21,302 bases of DNA from an uncultured Lachnospiraceae bacterium (GTDB lineage: Bacteria; Bacillota; Clostridia; Lachnospirales; Lachnospiraceae). Shown one piece after another: positions 14,192 to 21,302 of the stretch (positions within the stretch are counted from its first letter, which is position 1; every line of letters begins with the position of its first letter). Location: assembly GCA_910580015.1 (NCBI GenBank), contig CAJTVT010000045.1:1-21302 (forward strand). Direction: 5' to 3'. The notes beneath the pieces were generated by a model. The model was given only the letters and a program-made list of their open reading frames with translations, made no database searches and was not told the DNA's origin. The translations under genes were made by a program, and so were the position numbers.

Positions 14192-14658
14192 TGAGCACAG
14201 AAATTATCAAAGAAGCAGATGTGCTCTTGGCGGCGGTCTTGACCGGAATGCTGTTATTGGCGGTATACGATATGTTGCGGATTCTTCGCAGGATTATTCC
14301 ACATAAAATGTGGCTGGTGGGAATGGAAGATTTGATTTTCTGGGTAGGAAGCGCGGCGGTCCTTTTTGCCATGCTTTATCGGGAAAACAGTGGTTACATT
14401 CGAGGATTTGTGATAGGCGGCGTGTTGGCAGGAATGTTTTTTTATAATATGGTACTCAGCGCCTGGATTGTAAAAGGAAGCGTATTTCTGTTGCAAAAAA
14501 TACTGTTTATTCTCAGCAGACCTTTAGCTTGGACAGCCCGTCTCCTGAAAAAGCCTGTAGGATTTGCTGGAAAGAAGACGAAAAAATTCCTGAGGTTTTT
14601 AAAAAAACAATTGAAAAAGATTTGGAGAACAGTTAGAATAGGAATGTGCAAGCTTTGA
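14191..14658 (+). CDS. yabQ: Spore cortex biosynthesis membrane protein YabQ
   Basis: A 155-residue integral membrane protein required for cortex formation in Bacillus. About four hydrophobic segments occur in the first 110 residues, beginning DVLLAAVLTGMLLLAVYDML; the DxLRxxRR motif after the first segment is typical. The C-terminus is strongly basic and cytoplasmic-looking (KKTKKFLRFLKKQLKKIWR). Start and stop overlap yabP by one base (TAATG), so the pair is translationally coupled. No ribosome site is needed beyond the yabP reading. The mother-cell sigma-E site upstream of yabP likely drives both. Confidence 0.9.
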   Translation: MSTEIIKEADVLLAAVLTGMLLLAVYDMLRILRRIIPHKMWLVGMEDLIFWVGSAAVLFAMLYRENSGYIRGFVIGGVLAGMFFYNMVLSAWIVKGSVFLLQKILFILSRPLAWTARLLKKPVGFAGKKTKKFLRFLKKQLKKIWRTVRIGMCKL

Positions 14659-14691
14659 CAGTGGAAAATATCAGAATGAAAGGTGTTTTGG

Positions 14692-15039
14692 ATGGGAAAA
14701 AGAGAAGAAGCCCGGAGAGCCAGTGCACAGAGAACTCGAATGCGGAGAAGAAAAAAACATAATAAGTCGGGTGTATTATGTGTCAGCTTGATTGTACTTA
14801 TTATGGCGGGGGTAATGTCTGTTCAGATTGTAAATCTGTACCGCAAGAATGAATCCTATCACAAGAAGGAGCGGGAGCTTCAAGCACAGGTAGAATCCGA
14901 GGAGCAGCGCAAGATTGAACTGGAGGAGTATGAGGAGTATATAAATACCAAAGAATACATAGAGCAGGTGGCAAAGACCAAGCTTGGGCTGGTGTACGAG
15001 AACGAGATCGTATTTAAGGAGAATACAGCCGATGATTAG
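14692..15039 (+). CDS. divIC: Septum formation initiator DivIC (FtsB-like)
   Basis: A 115-residue bitopic division protein that forms the FtsL-DivIC-DivIB complex at the septum. A basic cytoplasmic head (1-26) is followed by a single membrane segment at about 28-47 and an extracytoplasmic coiled coil (about 50-85). The DivIC/FtsB motif INTKEYIEQVAKTKLGLVYENE lies at about 84-105. I chose ATG 14692 with AAAGGTG 6-7 bases upstream; the GTG at 14683 is part of that site. It follows yabQ by 33 bases and ends at a very strong terminator, separating it from spoIIE. Confidence 0.93.
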   Translation: MGKREEARRASAQRTRMRRRKKHNKSGVLCVSLIVLIMAGVMSVQIVNLYRKNESYHKKERELQAQVESEEQRKIELEEYEEYINTKEYIEQVAKTKLGLVYENEIVFKENTADD

Positions 15040-15070
15040 TATCTCAGGGTTGAATTTCCTGAGAAACTTT

Positions 15071-15116
15071 AATCCCTTAGAATCGCCATAAGCAGCGATT
15101 CTAAGGGATTTTTTGT
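15071..15116 (+). terminator. Strong Rho-independent terminator after divIC
   Basis: A perfect 16-bp stem, AATCCCTTAGAATCGC (15071-15086) with its complement at 15095-15110, has an 8-base loop and is followed by a T-run ending GTCT. It isolates the spoIIE promoter from upstream transcription. Confidence 0.95.
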
Positions 15117-15144
15117 CTAAAAGTTTTTTGAAACCTGTCCCAGT

Positions 15145-15178
15145 TTTGACAAACATTTTATAGTTCTCTACTTATAAT
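15145..15178 (+). promoter_or_regulatory. spoIIE promoter with 21-bp spacer and overlapping Spo0A-box-like sequence
   Basis: TTGACA (15146-15151) and TATAAT (15173-15178) are both perfect but separated by 21 bases rather than 17. TTTGACA (15145-15151) is one base from the 0A box TTCGACA. Long spacing with a Spo0A box near -35 is the known design of Spo0A-activated sigma-A promoters such as Bacillus spoIIE and spoIIG. Confidence 0.65.
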
Positions 15179-15221
15179 AACTCCTGCACGCTGAGGGCGG
15201 CAGAAGAAGGAGGATGGAACT

Positions 15222-17072
15222 ATGAAAAAAACAAAATGGAAAGAAATCGTATTATATGGTTTGGCAGTGGCAGTGTCCAGAGGGGAGTTTGCAGGTTGTT
15301 ATCCATTGATTCCAGGATTTTTTGCGGCGGCATGTATGGAAGAGGTAAATCGGACACTGCTTTTGATTTTTGGCATATTCGGAATGGCTGTTTTTGTTCC
15401 TGTGCAGGCGATGGCGAAATATACTATGGTATTGCTTGTCACTGGGGTGGTAATAAAACTTGTGGAATGGGCATACAAAGGATGTCGTGCATATGTAGGA
15501 GCTTCCGCAGCAGGAATTAGTGTTCTGTTGATTACCGGCGCGGGAGAGCTGTTGTTGGTGCGAAATCGAATCTCGGTCTGGATGGGAGTTCTGGAGGCAA
15601 TCTTGGTATATACGATGATCCTGGTTTTTTCACCAGCACTTCATTGGTTTTTAGAAGATGGACCGCATCCAGTGATACACAAAAAAAATGGAGAACAGAT
15701 GGCGCCAGAACATGGTGAAAAATTACAGACCTACGCAAAATCATTTAGCGGATTATCCCAGATTTTTTCACAGATGGAAAGTTTCAAAGGAAATTTTGAA
15801 CCAGAAGAAATGGGAAAAATGCAGCAGGAAATTACGGGAAAGATCTGTATGAGTTGTGATCAGTGTGCGATTTGCTGGCAGGAAGAGACAAGCCCAATGT
15901 ATGAACTGTTTTTCCGATTATTTCATTCCATCGAAAAAAGAGGCAGCGCGGAAGAGGAAGTACACAGAGAGTTGTCAGATTATTGTCCTTATTCAGACAG
16001 TATTGTGGAGGAAGCTATCGGTGTATTTGAGAAAGCAAGATTGAATCTTGCCTGGTACAATCGTCTCCTTGAAAATCGGGGAATCATTGCAGAACAGTTG
16101 GACGCGATGGCTTATATTATGGAGGACTGTGCCAGAGAATATCGAGATGTCAGTCAGCGAGAAGGGCGCATGCTGGGAACAGTAAAATATCGGCTAAAAG
16201 AACGTGGAATCTTGACAAAAGAGATTCATCTTTACCAACGTCAGAATGGGAAGCTATCTTTGCAGCTTCGGGCGGCGTCAAAATGGGGAAATTATGTGCC
16301 AGTCAAGGAATTGGCAAAAGCGGCCAGTCAGGGTCTTAGACGAGATATGGTGCCAGGAAAATACACACATACCTTGGTAGGGAAAGAACCCGTTTTTCTC
16401 ACGTTCGAGGAAGATACGCTATTTCATACACTTCAGGGGGTAGCAAGATTGACCAAGGATCATGCACAGGTGTCTGGCGACAGCTTTTCTTTTCTAGATC
16501 TGGAAGGGGGGCAATGTGTGATGGCATTGTCGGACGGTATGGGTTCGGGAATCAATGCTTGTAAGGAAAGTGAAATGGTGATAGAGTTAATAGAGAAGTT
16601 TTTAGAATCCGGCTTTCAGAAGGAGACAGCAATTCGTATGATGAATTCAGCGATGGTGATTCAGGGGGAGGATGGAATGTTTTCCACTGTGGATTTGGCA
16701 GCGATGGATTTGTATACAGGAGTTTGTGAATTTTATAAAATTGGAGCGGCTGCAACCTTTATTAAACATGGGGACGTTGTGGAGTGTATTTCTTCCGCAA
16801 GTCTTCCAGCAGGGATTTTTCATCAAGTTGAGATTGAAAAATGCAGTCGTCAATTAGAAGATGGAGATTTTGTGGTGTTGCTCACAGACGGGGTATTGGA
16901 TGATCTGAAAGTGCCCATGCCAGAGGAGACAATGCGGGAGATTTTGGAGAACATTGAATGTAATAATCCAGGCCAGATGGCAAAGCAGGTGTTGGAGCAG
17001 ATTTTATTATTTACTGCGGGAAAGGTGCCAGATGATATGACCGTTCTTGTAACCGGGATTTGGGAAAAGTGA
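15222..17072 (+). CDS. spoIIE: Stage II sporulation protein E (SpoIIE), short form
   Basis: A 616-residue membrane PP2C phosphatase that dephosphorylates SpoIIAA and so frees sigma-F in the forespore. It is shorter than Bacillus SpoIIE (about 827 residues): the N-terminal membrane domain (about 7-145) has roughly four or five segments instead of ten. The middle region carries CMSCDQCAICW (Cys at 209, 212, 215, 218). The PP2C domain begins near 410 with QVSGDSFSFLD and SDGMGSG at 437-443. FSTVDLAAMDL, LLTDGVLDD and DDMTVLVTG follow. ATG 15222 has GAAGGAGG upstream. It starts after a strong terminator and a Spo0A-type promoter, so it is the head of a new transcript. Confidence 0.95.
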   Translation: MKKTKWKEIVLYGLAVAVSRGEFAGCYPLIPGFFAAACMEEVNRTLLLIFGIFGMAVFVPVQAMAKYTMVLLVTGVVIKLVEWAYKGCRAYVGASAAGISVLLITGAGELLLVRNRISVWMGVLEAILVYTMILVFSPALHWFLEDGPHPVIHKKNGEQMAPEHGEKLQTYAKSFSGLSQIFSQMESFKGNFEPEEMGKMQQEITGKICMSCDQCAICWQEETSPMYELFFRLFHSIEKRGSAEEEVHRELSDYCPYSDSIVEEAIGVFEKARLNLAWYNRLLENRGIIAEQLDAMAYIMEDCAREYRDVSQREGRMLGTVKYRLKERGILTKEIHLYQRQNGKLSLQLRAASKWGNYVPVKELAKAASQGLRRDMVPGKYTHTLVGKEPVFLTFEEDTLFHTLQGVARLTKDHAQVSGDSFSFLDLEGGQCVMALSDGMGSGINACKESEMVIELIEKFLESGFQKETAIRMMNSAMVIQGEDGMFSTVDLAAMDLYTGVCEFYKIGAAATFIKHGDVVECISSASLPAGIFHQVEIEKCSRQLEDGDFVVLLTDGVLDDLKVPMPEETMREILENIECNNPGQMAKQVLEQILLFTAGKVPDDMTVLVTGIWEK

Positions 17073-17147
17073 CTTGGTACCATTATGGGGAGCCTATCCA
17101 TCTGCAAGAGCGCAGAAGAAGGCAAGAAAAGAATACAGGAGATGGCA

Positions 17148-18545
17148 ATGCAGAAGAAAGTAAGAAATTTTATGAAAGAATATCATATGGTAGAAGAAGG
17201 GGATTGTGTTCTTGTGGCGGTATCTGGGGGCGCAGATTCCATTTGTCTGCTGCTTTTGCTGTTGGAGCTGTGCCAGGAGCTGCGGATTACCGTGTGTGTG
17301 GTTCATGTGGAACATGGGATCCGAGGACGAGAGAGTGTGAAAGATGCAGAGTTTGTGGAAGCGTTCTGTAGACAACGGCGGATTCCATACAAAATTTACG
17401 AGTGCAATGCTCTGGAATATGCAAGAAAGAAAAGAATATCTGTGGAGGAGGGAGCCAGAGAGCTTCGCTATCACTATTTTCAGCAGGCAGCAGAGGAATT
17501 TGGGGCACATAAGACCGCTGTGGCCCACAATCAGAACGATTGTGCGGAAACCATGTTATTTCATTTGGCGCGAGGAACTGGAATGAAAGGGCTGTGTGGG
17601 ATAAAACCTGTGCGGGAGCGGATTATCCGCCCACTGTTGTGTGTGGGGCGTCAGGAAATTGAAGCATTTCTAGCACTTAGAAATCAAGAATATTGTATCG
17701 ATCAGACCAATCAAGAACTATGTTATACTCGTAATAAAATTCGTCACCAAGCGTTGCCTATCCTTGAAGAAATTAATCGAGGAGCTGTTTTTCATATGAC
17801 TCAAACTGCGGCTGCTGTGACAGAGGTAGTAGAAGTGTTAGAAGAGTTGGCAGATTTGGCGGCCAGGAACTATGTTATTGATGAAGGGGAAGGAGTCTGT
17901 ATTTTGGAAGGGCTGGCAAAGGAAAAGCCAGCGATTCAAAAAGCAGCATGTCATCAAATATTGGCAAGGTTAGCGGGAAGCAGCAAGAACATTTCAAGAA
18001 TACATGTTGAGCAGATTTGTCAGTTGTTTGCAAAGCAGAGTGGAAGAGAGATAGAGCTTCCCTATGGGATGAAAGCGCAAAGAATTTATTCAGGTATTCG
18101 ATTGGCGAAAAACAAGACATATGATATGGAAGCAAAATGGCAGAACTGTTGGGAAGTACCTGAGGAGGGCAGTTTTCACATACCATATGCTGGATATGAG
18201 ATTCATACCAGAATGTTGGATAAAATTCCCACAAATCAAGAAATTCCCAAAAAAATATATACGAAATGGATGGATTATGATAAAATAAAAGGTACTATGC
18301 AGATGAGAACCCGGCAGCAGCAGGATTTTCTAGTGATTGATGCACAGGGAAATAGAAAAAAACTGAAAAAATATTTTGTGGATGAAAAAGTGCCAGCAGT
18401 CCAGAGGGACAAAATCCTGCTTTTGGCAGACGAGACTCATATTCTTTGGGTCATCGGTTACCGCATCAGTGAAGATGTAAAAGTAACAAAACATACGAAA
18501 AGAATTTTAGAGATACGTGTAAATGGAGGAACAGCACATGAGTGA
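17148..18545 (+). CDS. tilS: tRNA(Ile)-lysidine synthase TilS
   Basis: A 465-residue PP-loop ATPase that converts the C34 wobble base of tRNA-Ile(CAU) to lysidine, an essential step for AUA decoding. The PP-loop SGGADS is at 26-31 and VHVEHGIRGRES at about 52-63; AVAHNQNDCAETMLFHLARGTG is the second family signature. The C-terminal substrate-binding region ends with KKYFVDEKVPAVQRDKILLL. I chose ATG 17148 (AGGAG 6 bases upstream); in-frame ATGs at 17085 and 17142 lack correct spacing. It follows spoIIE by 75 bases and overlaps hpt by 8 bases, as in the conserved Firmicute order. Confidence 0.93.
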   Translation: MQKKVRNFMKEYHMVEEGDCVLVAVSGGADSICLLLLLLELCQELRITVCVVHVEHGIRGRESVKDAEFVEAFCRQRRIPYKIYECNALEYARKKRISVEEGARELRYHYFQQAAEEFGAHKTAVAHNQNDCAETMLFHLARGTGMKGLCGIKPVRERIIRPLLCVGRQEIEAFLALRNQEYCIDQTNQELCYTRNKIRHQALPILEEINRGAVFHMTQTAAAVTEVVEVLEELADLAARNYVIDEGEGVCILEGLAKEKPAIQKAACHQILARLAGSSKNISRIHVEQICQLFAKQSGREIELPYGMKAQRIYSGIRLAKNKTYDMEAKWQNCWEVPEEGSFHIPYAGYEIHTRMLDKIPTNQEIPKKIYTKWMDYDKIKGTMQMRTRQQQDFLVIDAQGNRKKLKKYFVDEKVPAVQRDKILLLADETHILWVIGYRISEDVKVTKHTKRILEIRVNGGTAHE

Positions 18546-19065
18546 AAAAATCCGCGTGTTAATTTCAGAAGAGGAAATAGAAAAGAGAATTTGTGAGATG
18601 GGAAAAGAAATCAGTGAGTATTATCAGGGAGAGCCAGTGCATCTGGTTAGTGTCCTGAAGGGAGGCGTCTTTTTTACCTGTGAGCTGGCAAAACGGCTGA
18701 CCATTCCGGTTTCTATTGATTTTATGTCTGTGTCCAGTTATGGAAATGGAACAAAATCTAGTGGTGTGGTGAAGGTTATCAAGGATTTGGATGAAGCCAT
18801 CGAGGGAAAACATGTACTGGTGGTGGAGGATATTGTGGATTCTGGCAGGACGCTCAGTTATTTGTTGGAGAATTTGAAAAGGAGAAAGCCAAAGAGCCTG
18901 CGTCTGTGTACACTTTTGGATAAGCCAGATCGGCGGATTGCCGATGTCCATGTGGATTATACAGGATTTGCAATACCAGATGAATTTGTGGTGGGTTATG
19001 GCCTTGATTATATGCAGCATTACCGGAATCTTCCCTATGTGGGAGTGGTAGAGGTGGAAGCTTAG
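18538..19065 (+). CDS. hpt: Hypoxanthine phosphoribosyltransferase
   Basis: A 175-residue purine salvage enzyme that makes IMP or GMP from hypoxanthine or guanine and PRPP. The PRPP-binding motif VLVVEDIVDSGRTL is at about 93-106. VLKGGVFFTCELAKRL (about 39-54) and the flexible-loop SSYGNGTKSSG region are typical of bacterial Hpt. ATG 18538 is preceded by GGAGG about 8 bases away; an in-frame ATG at 18523 overlaps that ribosome site. It overlaps tilS by 8 bases, so translation is likely coupled. In Bacillus this gene sits between tilS and ftsH in the same way. Confidence 0.95.
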   Translation: MSEKIRVLISEEEIEKRICEMGKEISEYYQGEPVHLVSVLKGGVFFTCELAKRLTIPVSIDFMSVSSYGNGTKSSGVVKVIKDLDEAIEGKHVLVVEDIVDSGRTLSYLLENLKRRKPKSLRLCTLLDKPDRRIADVHVDYTGFAIPDEFVVGYGLDYMQHYRNLPYVGVVEVEA

Positions 19066-19119
19066 AATGCACTTTCGCAATCTCTCTTATACCTGCTTTT
19101 GCAGCTGATTTTCCGCCAA

Positions 19120-19174
19120 ATGCACACAAATTTAATCAACGTACCATCCAGGTGCGCCTTATAAATTTGTGCAT
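19120..19174 (+). repeat. Inverted repeat in the ftsH upstream region
   Basis: ATGCACACAAATTTA (19120-19134) and TAAATTTGTGCAT (19162-19174) are inverted copies except for a 2-base insertion, with a 27-base loop. No T-run follows. It lies 85 bases before ftsH and could be an operator pair or an RNA hairpin. GGCACAAA at 19204-19211 repeats the same core. Confidence 0.45.
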
Positions 19175-19258
19175 ATTTGACAAAAAATCTTTTTGCAAAA
19201 TCAGGCACAAAGAGACTCCGAAAGTACGTTAGACAGGAAAGGAGAAAAAGTATCAGTA

Positions 19259-21097
19259 ATGAGTAATCAGAAACGTTACCGAGCATTCGGATTGTATATC
19301 GCAGTGATTTTCATTCTTGCATTGCTCTGGATTTTAAAAGACAGTTCTTCCGGGTTTGGACAGAATGCTGTCTATACTTATGCGCAGTTTGAGCAGGATT
19401 TGGAAACAGAAAATGTAGTGTCCGTGGTGATTTCCCAGAATCGGGAGGTACCCAGCGGAGAGGCAAATGTAGTTCTGAAAGGGGATTCTAGGAAGGTTAC
19501 AAAGACCTTACATGTATCAGATATTAACACATTGCAAGAGACGATGAAATCCTATGATTTTCGGGATTTCGTGGTTGAGGAAATGCCAGAGGAAAACTGG
19601 CTGATTTCCATATTGCCAACATTGATTTTATTTGGTGTGTTGTTTGTGTTCTATATTATGATGACCAACCATGCAGCAGCTTCTTCCGGCGGTGGTAGTA
19701 AAATGATGAATTTTGGAAAGAGTCGTGCCAAAATGTCCACAGATGAAAATAAAAAAGTAAATTTTGGCAGTGTGGCAGGGCTGAAGGAGGAAAAAGAAGA
19801 ATTGGAGGAACTTGTAGATTTTCTCCGTTCTCCTAGAAAATACACGAAACTTGGGGCAAGAATCCCAAAGGGAGTCCTGTTGGTAGGACCTCCTGGAACT
19901 GGTAAAACTTTGTTGGCGAAAGCGGTTGCAGGGGAGGCAGGTGTTCCATTTTTTAGCATATCTGGTTCCGATTTCGTGGAAATGTTTGTAGGTGTGGGAG
20001 CGTCTCGTGTCCGTGATCTTTTTGAGGAGGCAAAGAAAAATGCTCCCTGTATTGTATTTATTGACGAGATTGATGCGGTGGCAAGACGCCGTGGAACAGG
20101 TATGGGCGGAGGCCATGATGAGAGAGAGCAGACATTGAATCAGTTGTTGGTGGAAATGGATGGTTTCGGCGTCAATGAAGGGATTATTGTTATGGCGGCC
20201 ACGAACCGTGTGGATATCTTAGATCCAGCGATCATGCGTCCAGGGCGTTTTGACCGTAAGGTGCATGTGGGAAGACCCGATGTGGGTGGTAGACAGGAGA
20301 TTTTAAAGGTTCATGCCAAAAATAAGCCTCTTGGAGACGATGTGGATTTAAAACAGATTGCACAGACAACCGCAGGATTTACTGGTGCAGATCTGGAGAA
20401 TCTTTTAAATGAGGCTGCCATATTTGCGGCAAAGGAAGATCGGGGTTATATTGTTCAGAACGATATTCGCAAATCATTTGTAAAAGTTGGCATTGGCTCA
20501 GAGAAAAAGAGCCGCATTATCACCGACAAAGAAAAGAGGATTACGGCCTATCATGAGGCAGGTCATGCAATCTTGTTCCATGTGCTGCCAGATGTGGGAC
20601 CAGTTTATTCTGTGTCTATCATTCCTACCGGCGTGGGGGCAGCAGGTTATACGATGCCTTTGCCAGAACGTGAGGAAATGTTTAATACCAAGGGCAGAAT
20701 GCTTCAAGAGATCATTGTGGATCTGGGCGGTAGAGTTGCAGAGGAAATGATCTTTGATGATATTACAACTGGAGCTTCCCAAGATATTAAACAGGCGACC
20801 GGAGTGGCTAAGGCAATGGTTACCAGATATGGAATGTCAGAACATGTGGGACTGATCAATTACGATAGTGATGATGATGAAGTGTTTATCGGAAGAGATT
20901 TGGCACACACCAGATCTTATGGAGAAAATATTGCATCTGTCATTGATCAGGAGATCAAACGCATCATTGACGAATGTTATGAAAATTCTAGAAGAATATT
21001 GATGGAGCATGAAAAAATTCTTCATAAATGCGCAAACCTTCTTTTAGAGAAGGAAAAAATCAGCAGAGATGAGTTTGAGGCGTTGTTTGAGAGTTGA
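19259..21097 (+). CDS. ftsH: ATP-dependent zinc metalloprotease FtsH
   Basis: A 612-residue membrane AAA+ protease that degrades misfolded and regulatory proteins. Two membrane segments (about 9-26 and 114-134) flank an extracytoplasmic domain. The AAA domain has Walker A GPPGTGKT at 210-217, Walker B VFIDE at 266-270, and the second region of homology with RPGRFDR (arginine fingers near 327 and 330). The zinc site is HEAGH at 432-436 with a third ligand Asp near 509 (GASQDI). The length is normal. ATG 19259 is the only convincing start, but its AAAGGAG lies 14 bases upstream, longer than usual. A TTG at 19193 in frame is less likely. No essential residue is missing. Confidence 0.96.
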   Translation: MSNQKRYRAFGLYIAVIFILALLWILKDSSSGFGQNAVYTYAQFEQDLETENVVSVVISQNREVPSGEANVVLKGDSRKVTKTLHVSDINTLQETMKSYDFRDFVVEEMPEENWLISILPTLILFGVLFVFYIMMTNHAAASSGGGSKMMNFGKSRAKMSTDENKKVNFGSVAGLKEEKEELEELVDFLRSPRKYTKLGARIPKGVLLVGPPGTGKTLLAKAVAGEAGVPFFSISGSDFVEMFVGVGASRVRDLFEEAKKNAPCIVFIDEIDAVARRRGTGMGGGHDEREQTLNQLLVEMDGFGVNEGIIVMAATNRVDILDPAIMRPGRFDRKVHVGRPDVGGRQEILKVHAKNKPLGDDVDLKQIAQTTAGFTGADLENLLNEAAIFAAKEDRGYIVQNDIRKSFVKVGIGSEKKSRIITDKEKRITAYHEAGHAILFHVLPDVGPVYSVSIIPTGVGAAGYTMPLPEREEMFNTKGRMLQEIIVDLGGRVAEEMIFDDITTGASQDIKQATGVAKAMVTRYGMSEHVGLINYDSDDDEVFIGRDLAHTRSYGENIASVIDQEIKRIIDECYENSRRILMEHEKILHKCANLLLEKEKISRDEFEALFES

Positions 21098-21207
21098 TAT
21101 GCAGAGGTTTCTATGCAAAATTACGGCACAAACCCTTGAGCTAGAAAAATTCCTTATACAAAATATATAAAAAAAAAATATGTTTTTTGTGAATTTTGTG
21201 CACACTT

Positions 21208-21251
21208 ATTGGGGGATTTATGGTACTATAATTCTTGTAAAACCCCCCAAT
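21208..21251 (+). other. Hairpin enclosing a TATAAT in the region after ftsH
   Basis: ATTGGGGG (21208-21215) pairs with CCCCCAAT (21244-21251). The 28-base loop contains TATAAT at 21227-21232. The rest of 21098-21302 is AT-rich with no credible gene and no classical terminator. If TATAAT is a -10, transcription would begin just before a run of six C. No matching -35 was found. Confidence 0.35.
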
Positions 21252-21302
21252 ACATTATATAGTTTTTGCTACACCCCATAGTAAAAATACCTTCTCCTAA
21301 AA

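Noticed and set aside
19171..19205. TTGACA at 19177-19182 as an ftsH promoter
   Set aside because: No acceptable -10 hexamer lies 16-18 bases downstream (the position reads ATCAGG), so a promoter cannot be supported there.

Overview
The window looks like a chromosomal segment of a spore-forming, anaerobic Firmicute, most likely a Lachnospiraceae-type Clostridium relative. The reasons are the strong Shine-Dalgarno sequences, an endospore gene set (spoIIE, yabP, yabQ, dpaA, dpaB), a butyryl-CoA:acetate CoA-transferase-like gene, and the order hup-rqcP-yabP-yabQ-divIC-spoIIE-tilS-hpt-ftsH, which matches the classic Bacillus/Clostridium sporulation and division cluster. No mobile element, CRISPR array, tRNA or rRNA was recognised.

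Layout. 1-2276: the tail of an unrecognised gene, then a membrane-bound PP2C/SpoIIE-type phosphatase overlapping an RsbW-like anti-sigma kinase (a partner-switch pair with no STAS antagonist in view). 2277-3851: a terminator hairpin, a good sigma-A promoter, and an unrecognised membrane protein with a charged tail of 16 hexapeptide repeats. 3900-6955: a YyaL/DUF255 thioredoxin-like protein, a sigma-70-like protein that lacks the promoter-reading regions, and a 58-residue DUF3006-like protein. 7045-8506 (minus strand): dipicolinate synthase dpaA-dpaB. 8604-10639: a DUF3783 protein, LarE and TcdA. 10711-12051 (minus strand): the CoA-transferase with its own promoter and a shared bidirectional terminator. 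12329-13009: an AIM24/TIGR00266 protein. 13223-21097: the conserved cluster from HU to FtsH.

How the parts work together. The right half joins a nucleoid protein (HU), ribosome quality control (RqcP), spore coat/cortex functions (YabP, YabQ), the divisome (DivIC), the sigma-F-activating phosphatase SpoIIE, tRNA modification (TilS), purine salvage (Hpt) and membrane proteolysis (FtsH). Promoter-like sequences fit staged control: vegetative promoters before hup and the CoA-transferase, a 21-bp-spacer promoter with a Spo0A-box-like -35 before spoIIE, a sigma-E-like site before yabPQ and a sigma-K-like site before dpaAB. All promoter and sigma assignments are by-eye pattern matches.

The least explained items are the degenerate sigma-like protein with its small downstream partner, the hexapeptide-repeat membrane protein, and recurrent TTTGTGC-type motifs flanking ftsH. 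No gene-free stretch exceeds 300 bases; the largest gap (2277-2555) holds a terminator and a promoter.
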